Source: Actinomyces respiraculi (lineage in GTDB: Bacteria; Actinomycetota; Actinomycetes; Actinomycetales; Actinomycetaceae). From it: 64,000 nt of DNA. Shown here piece by piece: positions 42,898 to 53,071 of the stretch. Under the pieces are notes generated by a model. That model saw nothing but the letters and a program-made list of their open reading frames with translations. It had not been told where the DNA came from and searched no databases. The position numbers were made by a program, and so were the translations under genes. The stretch is from NCBI RefSeq assembly GCF_014595995.2, contig NZ_CP063989.1:930001-994000 (forward strand). The letters run 5' to 3'. Position 1 is the stretch's first letter. Each line of letters opens with the position of its first letter.

Positions 42898-44070
42898 GTG
42901 ACCGAGAGCACCCTCACGAGCCCCAGCGCCCCCCTCATCCACGCCATCATCCCCGCCGGAGGCGCAGGCACCCGGCTGTGGCCGCTGTCGCGTCGCCACC
43001 ACCCCAAGTTCCTCCTCGACCTCACCGGGGCTGGGCGGACCCTCATCCAGGGCACCGTCGCCCGGCTGGAGGCGGTGTCCGCCACGACGACGGTCGTCAC
43101 CGGCAACGCCCACCTCGCGGCCGTGGCCGACCAGCTGCCGGGCGTGCCGCGTGAGAACCTGCTGGCCGAGCCCAGCCCGCGCGACTCCATGGCGGCCATC
43201 GGCCTGGCCGCCGCCGTTATCGCCCACCGCCACGGGCGCGAGGCCCTCATCGGGTCCTTCGCCGCGGACCAGACCATCACCGACGAGGAGGCCTTCCACG
43301 GCGCCGTCCGCCAGGCGGCCCTCCTGGCCGAGGCAGGCTGGGTCGTCACCATCGGCATCGAGGCCACCGGTCCCTCCACCGCCTTCGGCTACATCCGCGC
43401 CGGCGAGCCCATCGACGTGCCCGCCGCCCCCGACGGGCGCCGCGTGCTCGGCTTCACCGAGAAGCCCGACGCTGCCACCGCCGCCCAGTACCTCGCCACC
43501 GGCGACTACCGATGGAACGCCGGCATGTTCGTCGCCCGCGCAGGCGTTCTGCTCGACCATCTCGCGCAGCTGAGGCCCGAGCTGGCAGCGGGCATCGAGC
43601 AGATCGCCGCCGCCTGGGACACCCCCCGGCGCCAGGAGGTCCTTGAGCGCGTGTGGCCGGACCTGGAGAAGATCGCCATCGACCACGCCATCGCCGAGCC
43701 CGTCGCCGCAGCCGGGGGAGTGGCCACCGTGCCCGCCTCCATGGGCTGGGACGACGTCGGCGGCTTCGACGCGCTGGTCGACCTCGTGCCCGCGCAGACC
43801 GAGGGGCCGGCCGCCGGGGTCGCCGTCCTGCCGGGCAGTGGCGCGGAGGGCGCCGACGACGTCGAGGGCCCCGGCCGGGTGTCGGCCGTGGACTCGCCCG
43901 GCGCGCTCGTCGCCACCACGACGCAGCGCCGGGTGGTGCTGCTGGGAGTGCCCGGCCTCGTCGTCGTCGACACCCCGGACGCGCTGCTGGTCACCACCCC
44001 ACAGCACGCGCAGGCCGTCAAGGGCGTCGTCGACGGCCTGAAGGCAGAGGGCCGGGACGACCTCCTGTAA
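42898..44070 (+). CDS. Mannose-1-phosphate guanylyltransferase (GDP-mannose pyrophosphorylase)
   Basis: 390 aa from GTG 42898. Nucleotidyltransferase signature AIIPAGGAGTRLWPLSRRHHPKFLLDL (split here: GGAGTRLWP and PKFLLDL), EPSPRDSMAAIGLAA, FTEKPD and YRWNAGMFV. Makes GDP-mannose for glycan and mannosyl-lipid synthesis. A TAGCCT box, overlapping the preceding TAG stop, ends 6 nt before the GTG, suggesting a leaderless mRNA. A C-terminal beta-helix-like part is short and Ala/Gly/Val-rich. Confidence 0.92.
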   Translation: MTESTLTSPSAPLIHAIIPAGGAGTRLWPLSRRHHPKFLLDLTGAGRTLIQGTVARLEAVSATTTVVTGNAHLAAVADQLPGVPRENLLAEPSPRDSMAAIGLAAAVIAHRHGREALIGSFAADQTITDEEAFHGAVRQAALLAEAGWVVTIGIEATGPSTAFGYIRAGEPIDVPAAPDGRRVLGFTEKPDAATAAQYLATGDYRWNAGMFVARAGVLLDHLAQLRPELAAGIEQIAAAWDTPRRQEVLERVWPDLEKIAIDHAIAEPVAAAGGVATVPASMGWDDVGGFDALVDLVPAQTEGPAAGVAVLPGSGAEGADDVEGPGRVSAVDSPGALVATTTQRRVVLLGVPGLVVVDTPDALLVTTPQHAQAVKGVVDGLKAEGRDDLL

Positions 44071-44291
44071 GCAGCTGAGGCTCAGGGGCCGGGGCCTCCT
44101 GCCGGGCCCGCAAGGACCCCAGGACACGCGTGGTTACACAGGTGGCCGCAGGTGTGGGAGCATGGTGCCCATGGCACGGCGACGTGACCATCGGCCCCGC
44201 CCCTGGCGGCCACGCCCTCTCCTGCGAGAGTGACCTGCCGGGCTCAGTGCCACAGGGCCACGCCCATCATCCCCAACCGAAGGTCCCCACA

Positions 44292-45386
44292 GTGAAGACG
44301 AAGAAGCCTTTCTACGCCCTTGCGATCGGCCTGGCGGCCGCCCTTGGCCTGGCCGCCTGCGGCAGCGCCCCCACCGACTCCACCACCACCGCCCAGTCCT
44401 CAACATTCAAGGCCTGCATGGTCTCCGACGAGGGCGGGTTCGACGACCAGTCCTTCAACCAGTCCGGTTGGGAGGGCCTGCAGCGCGCCAAGACCCAGCT
44501 CGGCGTTGAGGTCGTCGGCGTCGAGTCCAAGTCCGACGCGGACTTCCAGCCCAACATCGACTCCCTCATCCAGCAGAACTGCGACCTCATCATCGGCGTC
44601 GGCTTCGTCATCGCCCCCGCCCTGACCGAGGCGGCCCAGGCCAACCCGGACATCCAGTTCGCCATCATCGACTCCTCCTTCCAGACCCCCGACGGCAAGC
44701 CCGTCGACGTCAAGAACGGCAAGCCGCTGTCCTTCAACACCGCCGAGGCCTCCTTCCTCGCCGGCTACGTCGCCGCGGGCACCACGAAGACCGGCACCGT
44801 CGCCACCTACGGCGGCGTCGCCATCCCGACCGTCCAGATCTTCATGGAGGGCTACGCCCAGGGCGTCGCCCGCTACAACGCGGACCACGGCACCAACGTC
44901 CAGGTCCTCGGCTGGGACCCCGCCAACCCGGACGCGGGCTCCTTCACCGGCGACTTCTCCGACACCGCCAAGGGCCAGCAGCTGACCCAGCAGTTCCTCT
45001 CGCAGGGCGCGGACATCATCCTGCCGGTGGCCGGCCCCGTCGGCCAGGGCACTCTCGCCGCCCTCCAGGAGAGTGGCTCGACCAGCAACGCCGCCATCTG
45101 GGTGGACGCCGACGGTTACAACACCACCGAGTTCGGCTCCTACATGCTCACCAGCGTCATCAAGGAGATCGGCAACGCGGTCTACGACACCATCGAGCAG
45201 TCCGTCAACGGCAAGTTCTCCAACGAGCCCTACATCGGCACGCTTGAAAACGGTGGCGTGTCCATCGCCGAGTTCCACGACTGGGACGCCAACGTCTCTG
45301 ACGAGGTCAAGAAGGGTGTCGATGAGATCAAGCAGCAGATCATCGACGGCACCCTGGACGTGTCCACCGCCTACGACCCCTCCTGA
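44292..45386 (+). CDS. BMP-family nucleoside-binding lipoprotein
   Basis: 364 aa from GTG 44292. Signal peptide with lipobox LAAC. BMP/PnrA domain: CMVSDEGGFDDQSFNQSGWEGL, the typical IGVGFVIAPALTEAAQANP, and FLAGYVAAGTTKTG. Binds purine or other nucleosides outside the cell and delivers them to the ABC importer encoded next (45555-49714). The association with cdd, deoA and deoC supports nucleoside as ligand. The 221-nt gap upstream has no recognised riboswitch. Confidence 0.93.
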   Translation: MKTKKPFYALAIGLAAALGLAACGSAPTDSTTTAQSSTFKACMVSDEGGFDDQSFNQSGWEGLQRAKTQLGVEVVGVESKSDADFQPNIDSLIQQNCDLIIGVGFVIAPALTEAAQANPDIQFAIIDSSFQTPDGKPVDVKNGKPLSFNTAEASFLAGYVAAGTTKTGTVATYGGVAIPTVQIFMEGYAQGVARYNADHGTNVQVLGWDPANPDAGSFTGDFSDTAKGQQLTQQFLSQGADIILPVAGPVGQGTLAALQESGSTSNAAIWVDADGYNTTEFGSYMLTSVIKEIGNAVYDTIEQSVNGKFSNEPYIGTLENGGVSIAEFHDWDANVSDEVKKGVDEIKQQIIDGTLDVSTAYDPS

Positions 45387-45446
45387 CCGGGAGCCCCGCA
45401 CCCACCGGTGCACAGGTCCCTCACCTGACATGACTCCTTGAGCGAC

Positions 45447-45485
45447 CGCTGGCGCCGCCGCCCACCACGGGCGGCGGCGCCAGCG
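45447..45485 (+). terminator. Intercistronic 17-bp hairpin between binding protein and ATPase
   Basis: Perfect 17-bp GC stem (45447-45463 with 45469-45485), 5-nt loop ACCAC, no T tract. In this position it probably slows 3' decay or partly ends transcription, so that the binding protein is made in excess. Confidence 0.75.
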
Positions 45486-45554
45486 TGCCGTCTCGGCGAG
45501 TCGCATCCCCAGCCCCCTGCGGGGCAATCCCACCCACGACGGAAGCGAGCACAC

Positions 45555-47098
<1,544 letters not shown>

Positions 47099-47102
<4 letters not shown>

Positions 47103-48418
47103 GCCAGAGCACCACCCCCGCTGCGGACGCAGACACGTCCCAGCCCAGCCTGGCGCGCCAGATCGCCGAGTCCAACGGCCTCATGGGCGTCCTGGCCATC
47201 GTCAGCGCCCTCATCGTCGGCTCCATCCTCATCCTCGTCGCCGACCCCGAGGTACGCACGACCGCCGGCTACCTCTTCGCCCGCCCCACCGACTTCCTGG
47301 GGGCCTGCGCCTCCTCCCTCGCGGAGGCCTACTCCGCTCTCCTGCGCGGCGGGCTCGTCGACTGGCATGCCTCCTCCACGGCCCGCATGTGGCGCCCGCT
47401 GACCGAGACCCTCGTCAATGCCACCCCGCTCATCTTCGCGGGCCTGGGCATGGCGGTGGCCTTCCGTGCGGGCCTGTTCAACGTCGGTGGCCAGGGGCAG
47501 ATCATCCTGGGCGCTGTCGTCGGCGGCTACACCGGCTTCGCCTGGAACCTGCCCGCCGGGCTGCACCTGCTCGTGGCGATCCTCGGTGCCGTCGTCGGTG
47601 GCGCCCTGTGGGGCGCGATTCCCGGCGTCCTCAAGGCGGTCACCGGAGCCAGCGAGGTCATCACGACCATCATGCTCAACTCCATCGCCGCCTACCTCAT
47701 CGCCCACATGCTCACCCTCAAGCTCTTCATCGGTGAGGGCAACTCCAACCCCCGCTCCCTGCCTGTGGGCTCCGGCGCCGTCTACCCGCTGCTGCTCGGC
47801 TCCTCCTTCCGGCTGCACGCCGGTTTCATCCTGGCGCTGCTGACCGCCTGGTTCGTGTGGTGGCTCCTGGAGCGCTCCACCCTGGGATTCCAGTTCCGCG
47901 CCACCGGCCTCAACCCCGAGGCCGCCCGCACGGCGGGCGTCAACGTCCCGCGCGTGACCGCCCTGGTGATGATCGTTTCCGGTGCCTTGTGCGGCCTGGC
48001 CGCCACCGGCCCGGTCCTGGGCACCCAGAAGTACCTCACCGCCTCCATTGCCGGCTCCATCGGCTTCGATGCCATGACGGTGGCCCTGCTGGGCCGTTCC
48101 AAGCCGCTGGGGACCGTGCTCGCAGGCATCCTCTTCGGCGGCCTGACCGCCGGCGGCACCCTCATGCAGGCGGCCACTGGCACCCCCATCGACATCGTCC
48201 TCATCCTGCAGTCCACCATCGTGCTGTTCATCGCGGCCCCGCCGCTCGTGCGCGCGATCTACCGGCTGCCAGCACCCGGGTCCTTCACACGGGCCCAGGA
48301 GAACAAGCGGCTGGAGCGCAAGCGGTTGGAGGCTGAGGCTGAGGCCGCTGCCGCGACCGAGGCCGTCGTTGCGACTGCTGCAGCCTCCACCACCGACGCA
48401 CCCGGACAGGAGGCCTGA
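47099..48418 (+). CDS. Nucleoside ABC importer permease 1
   Basis: 439 aa, ATG overlapping the ATPase stop. BPD_transp_2-type permease (NupB/YufP-like) with about ten helices; GQGQIILGAVVGGYTGF and SEVITTIMLNSIAAYL are conserved family regions. A charged Ala/Glu/Arg tail (~45 residues) follows the last helix. Confidence 0.92.
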
Positions 48419-48421
48419 GCC

Positions 48422-49714
48422 ATGCCCGTCACCACCCGGACCTCCGCGACCGCCACCGTCGACGCCGCTGGCGACACTGCGGCAGCAGCCCTGGCCCCCA
48501 TCGCCTGGAAGATGCCGACCACCGGCGCCGTCGTCGTGCTGCTGGCCGCCCTCATGGCGCTCACCGCCCACGGCAGCACCCGCTTCCAGCTCGCCACCAG
48601 CGCAGACTTCTTCCAGCTGCCGGTGCTCACCCTTCCCGCCCGGCCCGTCATCCTCATCATGGCGCTGGCGGCCGCCGTCGCGACGGGCCTGGCCGCCCGG
48701 TGGGCCGCCGCCCGCGCCACGATCCCCACCTGGGTCGTCGCCACCATGGGCGCCGCCTTCGTCGTCGCCTTCCTCACCTGGGCCGGGGCCGGGCGCGGCA
48801 CCCTCATCCCCCTCGTGACGATCCTCGCCTCGACGGTCGCCCTGAGCGTGCCCCTCGTCTTCGGCGGCCTCGCGGGCGTCGTGGGGGAGCGCTCGGGCAC
48901 GATCAACATCGCCATCGAGGGCCAGCTCCTCGGCGGCGCCTTCGTCGCCGCCGTAGCCGCCTCCGTGACGTCCAACCCCTGGATGGGTCTGCTCGCCGCG
49001 CCTTTCGCGGGCATGACCGTCGCCCTGCTGCTGGCCCTGTTCGGCCTGAAGTACCGGGTCAACCAGGTCGTCGTCGGCGTCGTGCTCAACGTGCTCGTCT
49101 CGGGACTGACCGGATTCTTCTTCTCCACCTTCCTCGCAGACTCCAGCACCCTCAACCGGGCCATGCGCCTGCCCACCATCGCGATCCCGCTGCTGAGCCA
49201 CGTGCCGATCCTCGGTCCGGTGCTGTTCAAGCAGACGATCCTCGTCTACGCCCTCTACGTCGTCGTCACCGTCCTGTCCTTCATGCTCTTCCGCTCGCGC
49301 TGGGGCCTGCGCATGAGGGCTGTGGGTGAGCACCCGAAGGCGGCCGACACGGTCGGCATCAAGGTGATGCGCACCCGCGTCAACAACCTCGTGCTCGGCG
49401 GCGCCCTCGCCGGCCTCGGCGGTGCCTTCTTCACCGTCGGCTCCGGCCTGCGCTTCACTGAGGACATGAGTGGTGGCAACGGCTACATCGCCCTGGCCGC
49501 CATGATCCTGGGGGCCTGGAACCCGCTGGGGACGCTGTACGCCGCGCTCCTGTTCGGCTTCGCCACCGCCGTCGGCCAGACCCTCGGCGTCATCGGCTCG
49601 CCCATCCCGGCGAACTTCGTCCTCATGATCCCGTATGTCGTGACGATCCTCGCCGTCGCCGGCTTCGTCGGCAAGGTCCGCGCACCCGCCGCGGAGGGCG
49701 TGCCCTACCCGTGA
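48422..49714 (+). CDS. Nucleoside ABC importer permease 2
   Basis: 430 aa, ATG 3 nt after permease 1. NupC/YufQ-like: the key region GERSGTINIAIEGQLLGGAFVAA and NQVVVGVVLNVLVSGLTGF are visible, and the C-terminal core shows the family's FTEDMSGGNGYIALAAMILG. Forms the channel with permease 1. A hairpin closes the operon. Confidence 0.93.
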   Translation: MPVTTRTSATATVDAAGDTAAAALAPIAWKMPTTGAVVVLLAALMALTAHGSTRFQLATSADFFQLPVLTLPARPVILIMALAAAVATGLAARWAAARATIPTWVVATMGAAFVVAFLTWAGAGRGTLIPLVTILASTVALSVPLVFGGLAGVVGERSGTINIAIEGQLLGGAFVAAVAASVTSNPWMGLLAAPFAGMTVALLLALFGLKYRVNQVVVGVVLNVLVSGLTGFFFSTFLADSSTLNRAMRLPTIAIPLLSHVPILGPVLFKQTILVYALYVVVTVLSFMLFRSRWGLRMRAVGEHPKAADTVGIKVMRTRVNNLVLGGALAGLGGAFFTVGSGLRFTEDMSGGNGYIALAAMILGAWNPLGTLYAALLFGFATAVGQTLGVIGSPIPANFVLMIPYVVTILAVAGFVGKVRAPAAEGVPYP

Positions 49715-49724
49715 TGCCGGGCGC

Positions 49725-49768
49725 ACCGCAGCGGCCCCACGCACCATCGAGACGAGGGCCGCTGCGGT
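49725..49768 (+). terminator. Hairpin after the nucleoside importer operon
   Basis: 13-bp stem (ACCGCAGCGGCCC, 49725-49737 with 49756-49768), 18-nt loop, no T tract. Confidence 0.6.
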
Positions 49769-49769
49769 G

Positions 49770-49775
49770 TATGTT
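49770..49775 (+). promoter_or_regulatory. -10 box of cdd
   Basis: TATGTT right after the hairpin; about 42 nt upstream of the cdd start, with GAAAGGAG between. Confidence 0.45.
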
Positions 49776-49817
49776 CGTCAGTCGCACCCCTTGGGCGAGA
49801 AAGGAGCCAGCACGCGC

Positions 49818-50390
49818 ATGAGCACCGACACCCGCATGAGCACCGACACCCGCATGAGCGCCGATGCCGCAGCCACGCCCGCCCCCAGCGGCGGCAGCCT
49901 GGGACACGACGTCGGCCCCCAGGACGTGGACGACGCCCTCTGGCAGCGGCTGACCGACCTGGCCCGCGAGGCCATGACTCACGCCTACGCCCCCTACTCG
50001 CGTTTCAAGGTCGGGGCGGCCGCCGTCGCCGACGACGGTCGGCTCGTCTCGGGCTGCAACGTCGAGAACTCCGGTTACGGCCAGACCCTGTGCGCCGAGT
50101 GCGGCCTGGTCTCCGAGCTCGTGCGCACCGGCGGCGGGCGGCTCGTCGCCTTCGCCTGCGTTGATGCGCGCGGCGAGCGCTGCGCCCCCTGCGGGCGGTG
50201 CCGCCAGACCCTGTCCGAGCACGCCCACCCGCGGATGCAGCTGCTCATGCCCGCCGGGATCATGACCATTGACGAGGTCCTGCCCGGGCGCTTCAGCGTC
50301 GAGAACCTGGCACTGGTCGACGGCGCCGTCGCCCCCGCCGATGCCACGGGCGTCCCCGAGCCCAACGCCACCGGCGTCGTCGGGTCCTGA
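49818..50390 (+). CDS. cdd: Cytidine deaminase
   Basis: 190 aa from ATG 49818. Zinc enzyme converting cytidine and deoxycytidine to uridines. YAPYSRFKVGAAAV, CNVENSGYGQTLCAE and CAPCGRCRQ supply the catalytic Glu and three cysteine ligands (Cys instead of His at the first, as in tetrameric CDAs). The 5' end carries an 18-bp in-frame repeat (MSTDTR units), so ATGs 49836 and 49854 are alternative starts. Both termini are longer than in most CDAs. Confidence 0.93.
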   Translation: MSTDTRMSTDTRMSADAAATPAPSGGSLGHDVGPQDVDDALWQRLTDLAREAMTHAYAPYSRFKVGAAAVADDGRLVSGCNVENSGYGQTLCAECGLVSELVRTGGGRLVAFACVDARGERCAPCGRCRQTLSEHAHPRMQLLMPAGIMTIDEVLPGRFSVENLALVDGAVAPADATGVPEPNATGVVGS

Positions 50391-50419
50391 GCCGGGCACC
50401 GACCCGCGAGGGGCACCGC

Positions 50420-50452
50420 ATGACCACCACCACCGCCGTCGGCGAGCACTGA
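50420..50452 (+). CDS. 10-codon upstream ORF, copy of the deoA start
   Basis: ATG ACC ACC... encodes MTTTTAVGEH-stop, behind a purine-rich stretch. The DNA from 50391 to 50441 closely repeats the start region of deoA (50453 on), including GCCGGGC, the GAGG site and MTT-like codons. It could be a leader peptide affecting deoA, or just a by-product of a local duplication. Confidence 0.4.
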   Translation: MTTTTAVGEH

Positions 50453-50481
50453 GCCGGGCCACGACTCACGAGGAGAACCGC

Positions 50482-51822
50482 ATGACTACCGCCACCGCCG
50501 CCGTCGAGCCCTTCGACGCCGTTGACGTCATTGCCGCCAAGCGCGACCGCCAGCGCCTGACCGACGCCCAGATCGACTGGGTTGTCGACGCCTACACCCG
50601 CGGCATCGTCGCCGAGGAGCAGATGAGCGCGCTGGCGATGGCGATCTACCTCAACGGCATGCAGCCGCAGGAGATCGCCCGCTGGACCGACGCGATGATC
50701 CGCACCGGCGAGCGCATGGACTTCTCCGGCATCGGCCGCCCCACCGCGGACAAGCACTCCACGGGCGGCGTGGGCGACAAGATCACCCTGCCGCTGGCCC
50801 CGCTCGTCGCCGTCTTCGGCGTGAGCGTGCCCCAGCTCTCCGGCCGCGGCCTCGGGCACACCGGCGGCACCCTCGACAAGCTCGAGTCCATCCCCGGCTG
50901 GCGCGCCCGCCTGAGCAACGACGAGATCCTCGACATGCTCCGCGAGGGCGGCCCCGGAGCCGTCATCTGCGCCGCCGGTAGCGGGCTCGCCCCGGCCGAC
51001 AAGAAGCTCTACGCCCTGCGCGACATCACCGGCACCGTCTCCTGCGTGCCGCTCATCGCCTCCTCAATCATGAGCAAAAAGATCGCGGAGGGCACAGGCG
51101 CCCTCGTCCTGGACGTCAAGGTGGGCTCGGGCGCCTTCATGCGCGAGATGTCGATGGCCCGCGAGCTCGCCGAGACGATGGTCACCCTGGGTAAGGAGGC
51201 CGGGGTCGCCACCCGCGCGCTGCTGACCGACATGTCCACTCCGCTGGGGCTTACGGCCGGCAACGCCCTCGAGGTGCGCGAGTCCCTGGAGGTCCTCGCC
51301 GGTGGGGGTCCCGACGACGTCGTCGCACTCACGCTGGCGCTGGCCGTCGAGATGCTGGACGCGGCTGGACGTCCCACGAGCGAGGACGAGCTGCGTGCCG
51401 CCCTTGCGGACGGGCGCGCCATGGACGTGTGGCGCGAGATGATCCGCCGCCAGGACGGCGACCCCGACGCACCGCTGCCCGTCGCCCCCGAGACTGAGGT
51501 CATCACGGCCACCGAGGACGGCGTGCTCACTGAGCTCGACGCCCTCAAGGTCGGGGTTGCCGCCTGGCGCCTGGGCGCGGGGCGTGCCCGCAAGGAGGAC
51601 CCGGTTCAGGCGGTGGCCGGGGTTGAGATGCACGCCAAGCCGGGCGAGGCCGTCGTCACGGGTCAGCCGCTGCTCACCTTGCACACCGCGACGCCCGAGC
51701 GCTTCGCGCGCGCCGTCGAGGCCCTTGAGGGCGCGGTGGCCGTGAGCCCGGCCGGCTCGCCCGAAGCGGCTGCGGCGGTGGCCCGCCGCGAGGCCGGTGT
51801 CGTGCTCGACCGGATCGTTTGA
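50482..51822 (+). CDS. deoA: Thymidine phosphorylase
   Basis: 446 aa, GAGGAG before ATG 50482. Phosphorolysis of thymidine/deoxyuridine. The signature SGRGLGHTGGTLDKLESIPG is exact, with KHSTGGVGDKITL (phosphate site) and the C-terminal domain KEDPVQAVAGVEMHAKPGE. It feeds deoxyribose-1-P to deoC, given a phosphopentomutase elsewhere. Confidence 0.95.
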   Translation: MTTATAAVEPFDAVDVIAAKRDRQRLTDAQIDWVVDAYTRGIVAEEQMSALAMAIYLNGMQPQEIARWTDAMIRTGERMDFSGIGRPTADKHSTGGVGDKITLPLAPLVAVFGVSVPQLSGRGLGHTGGTLDKLESIPGWRARLSNDEILDMLREGGPGAVICAAGSGLAPADKKLYALRDITGTVSCVPLIASSIMSKKIAEGTGALVLDVKVGSGAFMREMSMARELAETMVTLGKEAGVATRALLTDMSTPLGLTAGNALEVRESLEVLAGGGPDDVVALTLALAVEMLDAAGRPTSEDELRAALADGRAMDVWREMIRRQDGDPDAPLPVAPETEVITATEDGVLTELDALKVGVAAWRLGAGRARKEDPVQAVAGVEMHAKPGEAVVTGQPLLTLHTATPERFARAVEALEGAVAVSPAGSPEAAAAVARREAGVVLDRIV

Positions 51823-51853
51823 GCCCTGAGGCGGGGCTCGGCAGGAGCGGGGA

Positions 51854-52819
51854 ATGGACGTGCGGGCGCGAGGAATGGACGTGCGGGCGCGGGTGAGCGC
51901 GGGCAGGATCATGCTCAGCCCGGAGGCCGGTCAGGCGATGGGCGCCGGGGGAGACCTGAAGGCCGGCCCGGGGGTCGGCCCGAGGATCGGCGCCGGGGCC
52001 GGCCCGGAGAATCGAGCCGTCGCCCTGGTCCAGGAGGATGGCACGACCTGCGGGGCCACGTGCGTGCTGGCCGCACGCCTCCTGTATGAGCGCGAGGGTG
52101 CCGCTGCGGCGCGCCTGGGGGCGCTCACGGGATCCGTAGGCGGGTTGCAGGCGGCCCTGCGCGTCGAGCAGCTGCGCCTGCAGGCACTCATGAACCGCAA
52201 CGCCGGCGGCCCGCTGGGCCCGCTGGCCTGGCCGCGGCACCTGGGATCGACCCCGTGGGCCGTGGCCGGACTCATGACCTGCGCCGTGCCCCGGGAGGCT
52301 CGTGCCTCGGCGGTCTACACCGTCACCTGGGTGAGGGATGGAGGCCCGAACTGGGCCACCGTGGTCGAGCGCCTGCGCGCTCACCTGGCCGACGACGCCC
52401 CCGTGCTTCTCGTCGTCGGCGGTCCGCTGGTGGGCGGCGGTGAGGACGGCGCACGTGTGGTGGGCGGAGGCGCGGTTGGCGCACGTGTGGTGGGCGGAGG
52501 CGCGGTTGGCGCACGTGTGGTGGGCGGAGGCGCGGTTGGCGCACGTGTGGTTGGCGGAGGCGCGGTTGGCGCACGTGTGGTTGGCACGCTCAGGCGGGCG
52601 GCCCGTCTGCTGCCCTCGTTGCCTCGCCACTACGTTCTGGCCCTGCCGTGGACGCTGCTGGGACGGGCGGACCCGGGCCTGGGGCGCGTCCACGTCTACG
52701 ACCCGGCCTCGGGAGCGGTGGGGGTGGTCGACCTCCTCGCGGCGCGCGACCCGCAGCGCCTCGGCCCCCGCGAGTTCGGCAACTGGCCCCAGGTGCTGGC
52801 CATTATCGAGCCGTCCTGA
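51854..52819 (+). CDS. C39-like (papain-fold) cysteine peptidase with an internal repeat
   Basis: 321 aa. VALVQEDGTTCGATC provides the oxyanion Gln60 and nucleophile Cys66 of a C39/papain-like site; HYVLALPW (His259) and VHVYDPASG (Asp283) complete a triad. Between them, residues ~199-244 are four copies of a Gly/Val/Ala decapeptide encoded by 30-bp repeats. No signal peptide or membrane helix is seen, so it is probably cytosolic. The start is uncertain because a 21-bp duplication gives two ATGs (51854 and 51875). Lies between deoA and deoC, with no obvious link to nucleosides. Fold inferred from motifs only. Confidence 0.65.
   Translation: MDVRARGMDVRARVSAGRIMLSPEAGQAMGAGGDLKAGPGVGPRIGAGAGPENRAVALVQEDGTTCGATCVLAARLLYEREGAAAARLGALTGSVGGLQAALRVEQLRLQALMNRNAGGPLGPLAWPRHLGSTPWAVAGLMTCAVPREARASAVYTVTWVRDGGPNWATVVERLRAHLADDAPVLLVVGGPLVGGGEDGARVVGGGAVGARVVGGGAVGARVVGGGAVGARVVGGGAVGARVVGTLRRAARLLPSLPRHYVLALPWTLLGRADPGLGRVHVYDPASGAVGVVDLLAARDPQRLGPREFGNWPQVLAIIEPS
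52448..52587 (+). repeat. 30-bp tandem repeat inside the C39-like gene
   Basis: Units start at 52448, 52478, 52508 and 52538, with a partial fifth from 52568. The unit begins GGCGCACGTGTGGTGGGCGG and is 30 bp. It stays in frame as GARVVGGGAV. Confidence 0.9.
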
Positions 52820-52921
52820 CGGACACCCCCGCCCCCGCCCTCGCCGAACTCCTGTCGGATATGTCGTGGGCACCGGCGTCGCGTAGCCCCCACCCCCGCC
52901 TCCGCCGAACTCCTCGGTTCG

Positions 52922-52958
52922 CTCTCGAACGTACGGTGTTGTGCCGTACGTTCGAGAG
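52922..52958. repeat. Palindromic repeat, copy 1
   Basis: Perfect 15-bp stem CTCTCGAACGTACGG (52922-52936) with 52944-52958, loop TGTTGTG. The core is shared with 63793-63825. Lies ~100 bp after the C39-like gene and could act as its terminator. Confidence 0.8.
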
Positions 52959-53071
52959 TAGAGCGAGTGCTTGGGGGGCCAAGCAGGCCGTTGTGCGCCC
53001 GCCGATGGACGACCTGCGCGCACCAGGACGGGTGCGTCCTGTCGCGGCGCCCAGAGGACTCGACGACTGGC

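Noticed and set aside
44071..44291. Purine or other riboswitch ahead of the BMP lipoprotein gene
   Set aside because: No conserved purine-riboswitch core or other aptamer hallmark visible; only ordinary GC-rich sequence.
52448..52587. CRISPR array
   Set aside because: Units are directly tandem and in frame, without unique spacers or nearby cas genes; it encodes a peptide repeat.
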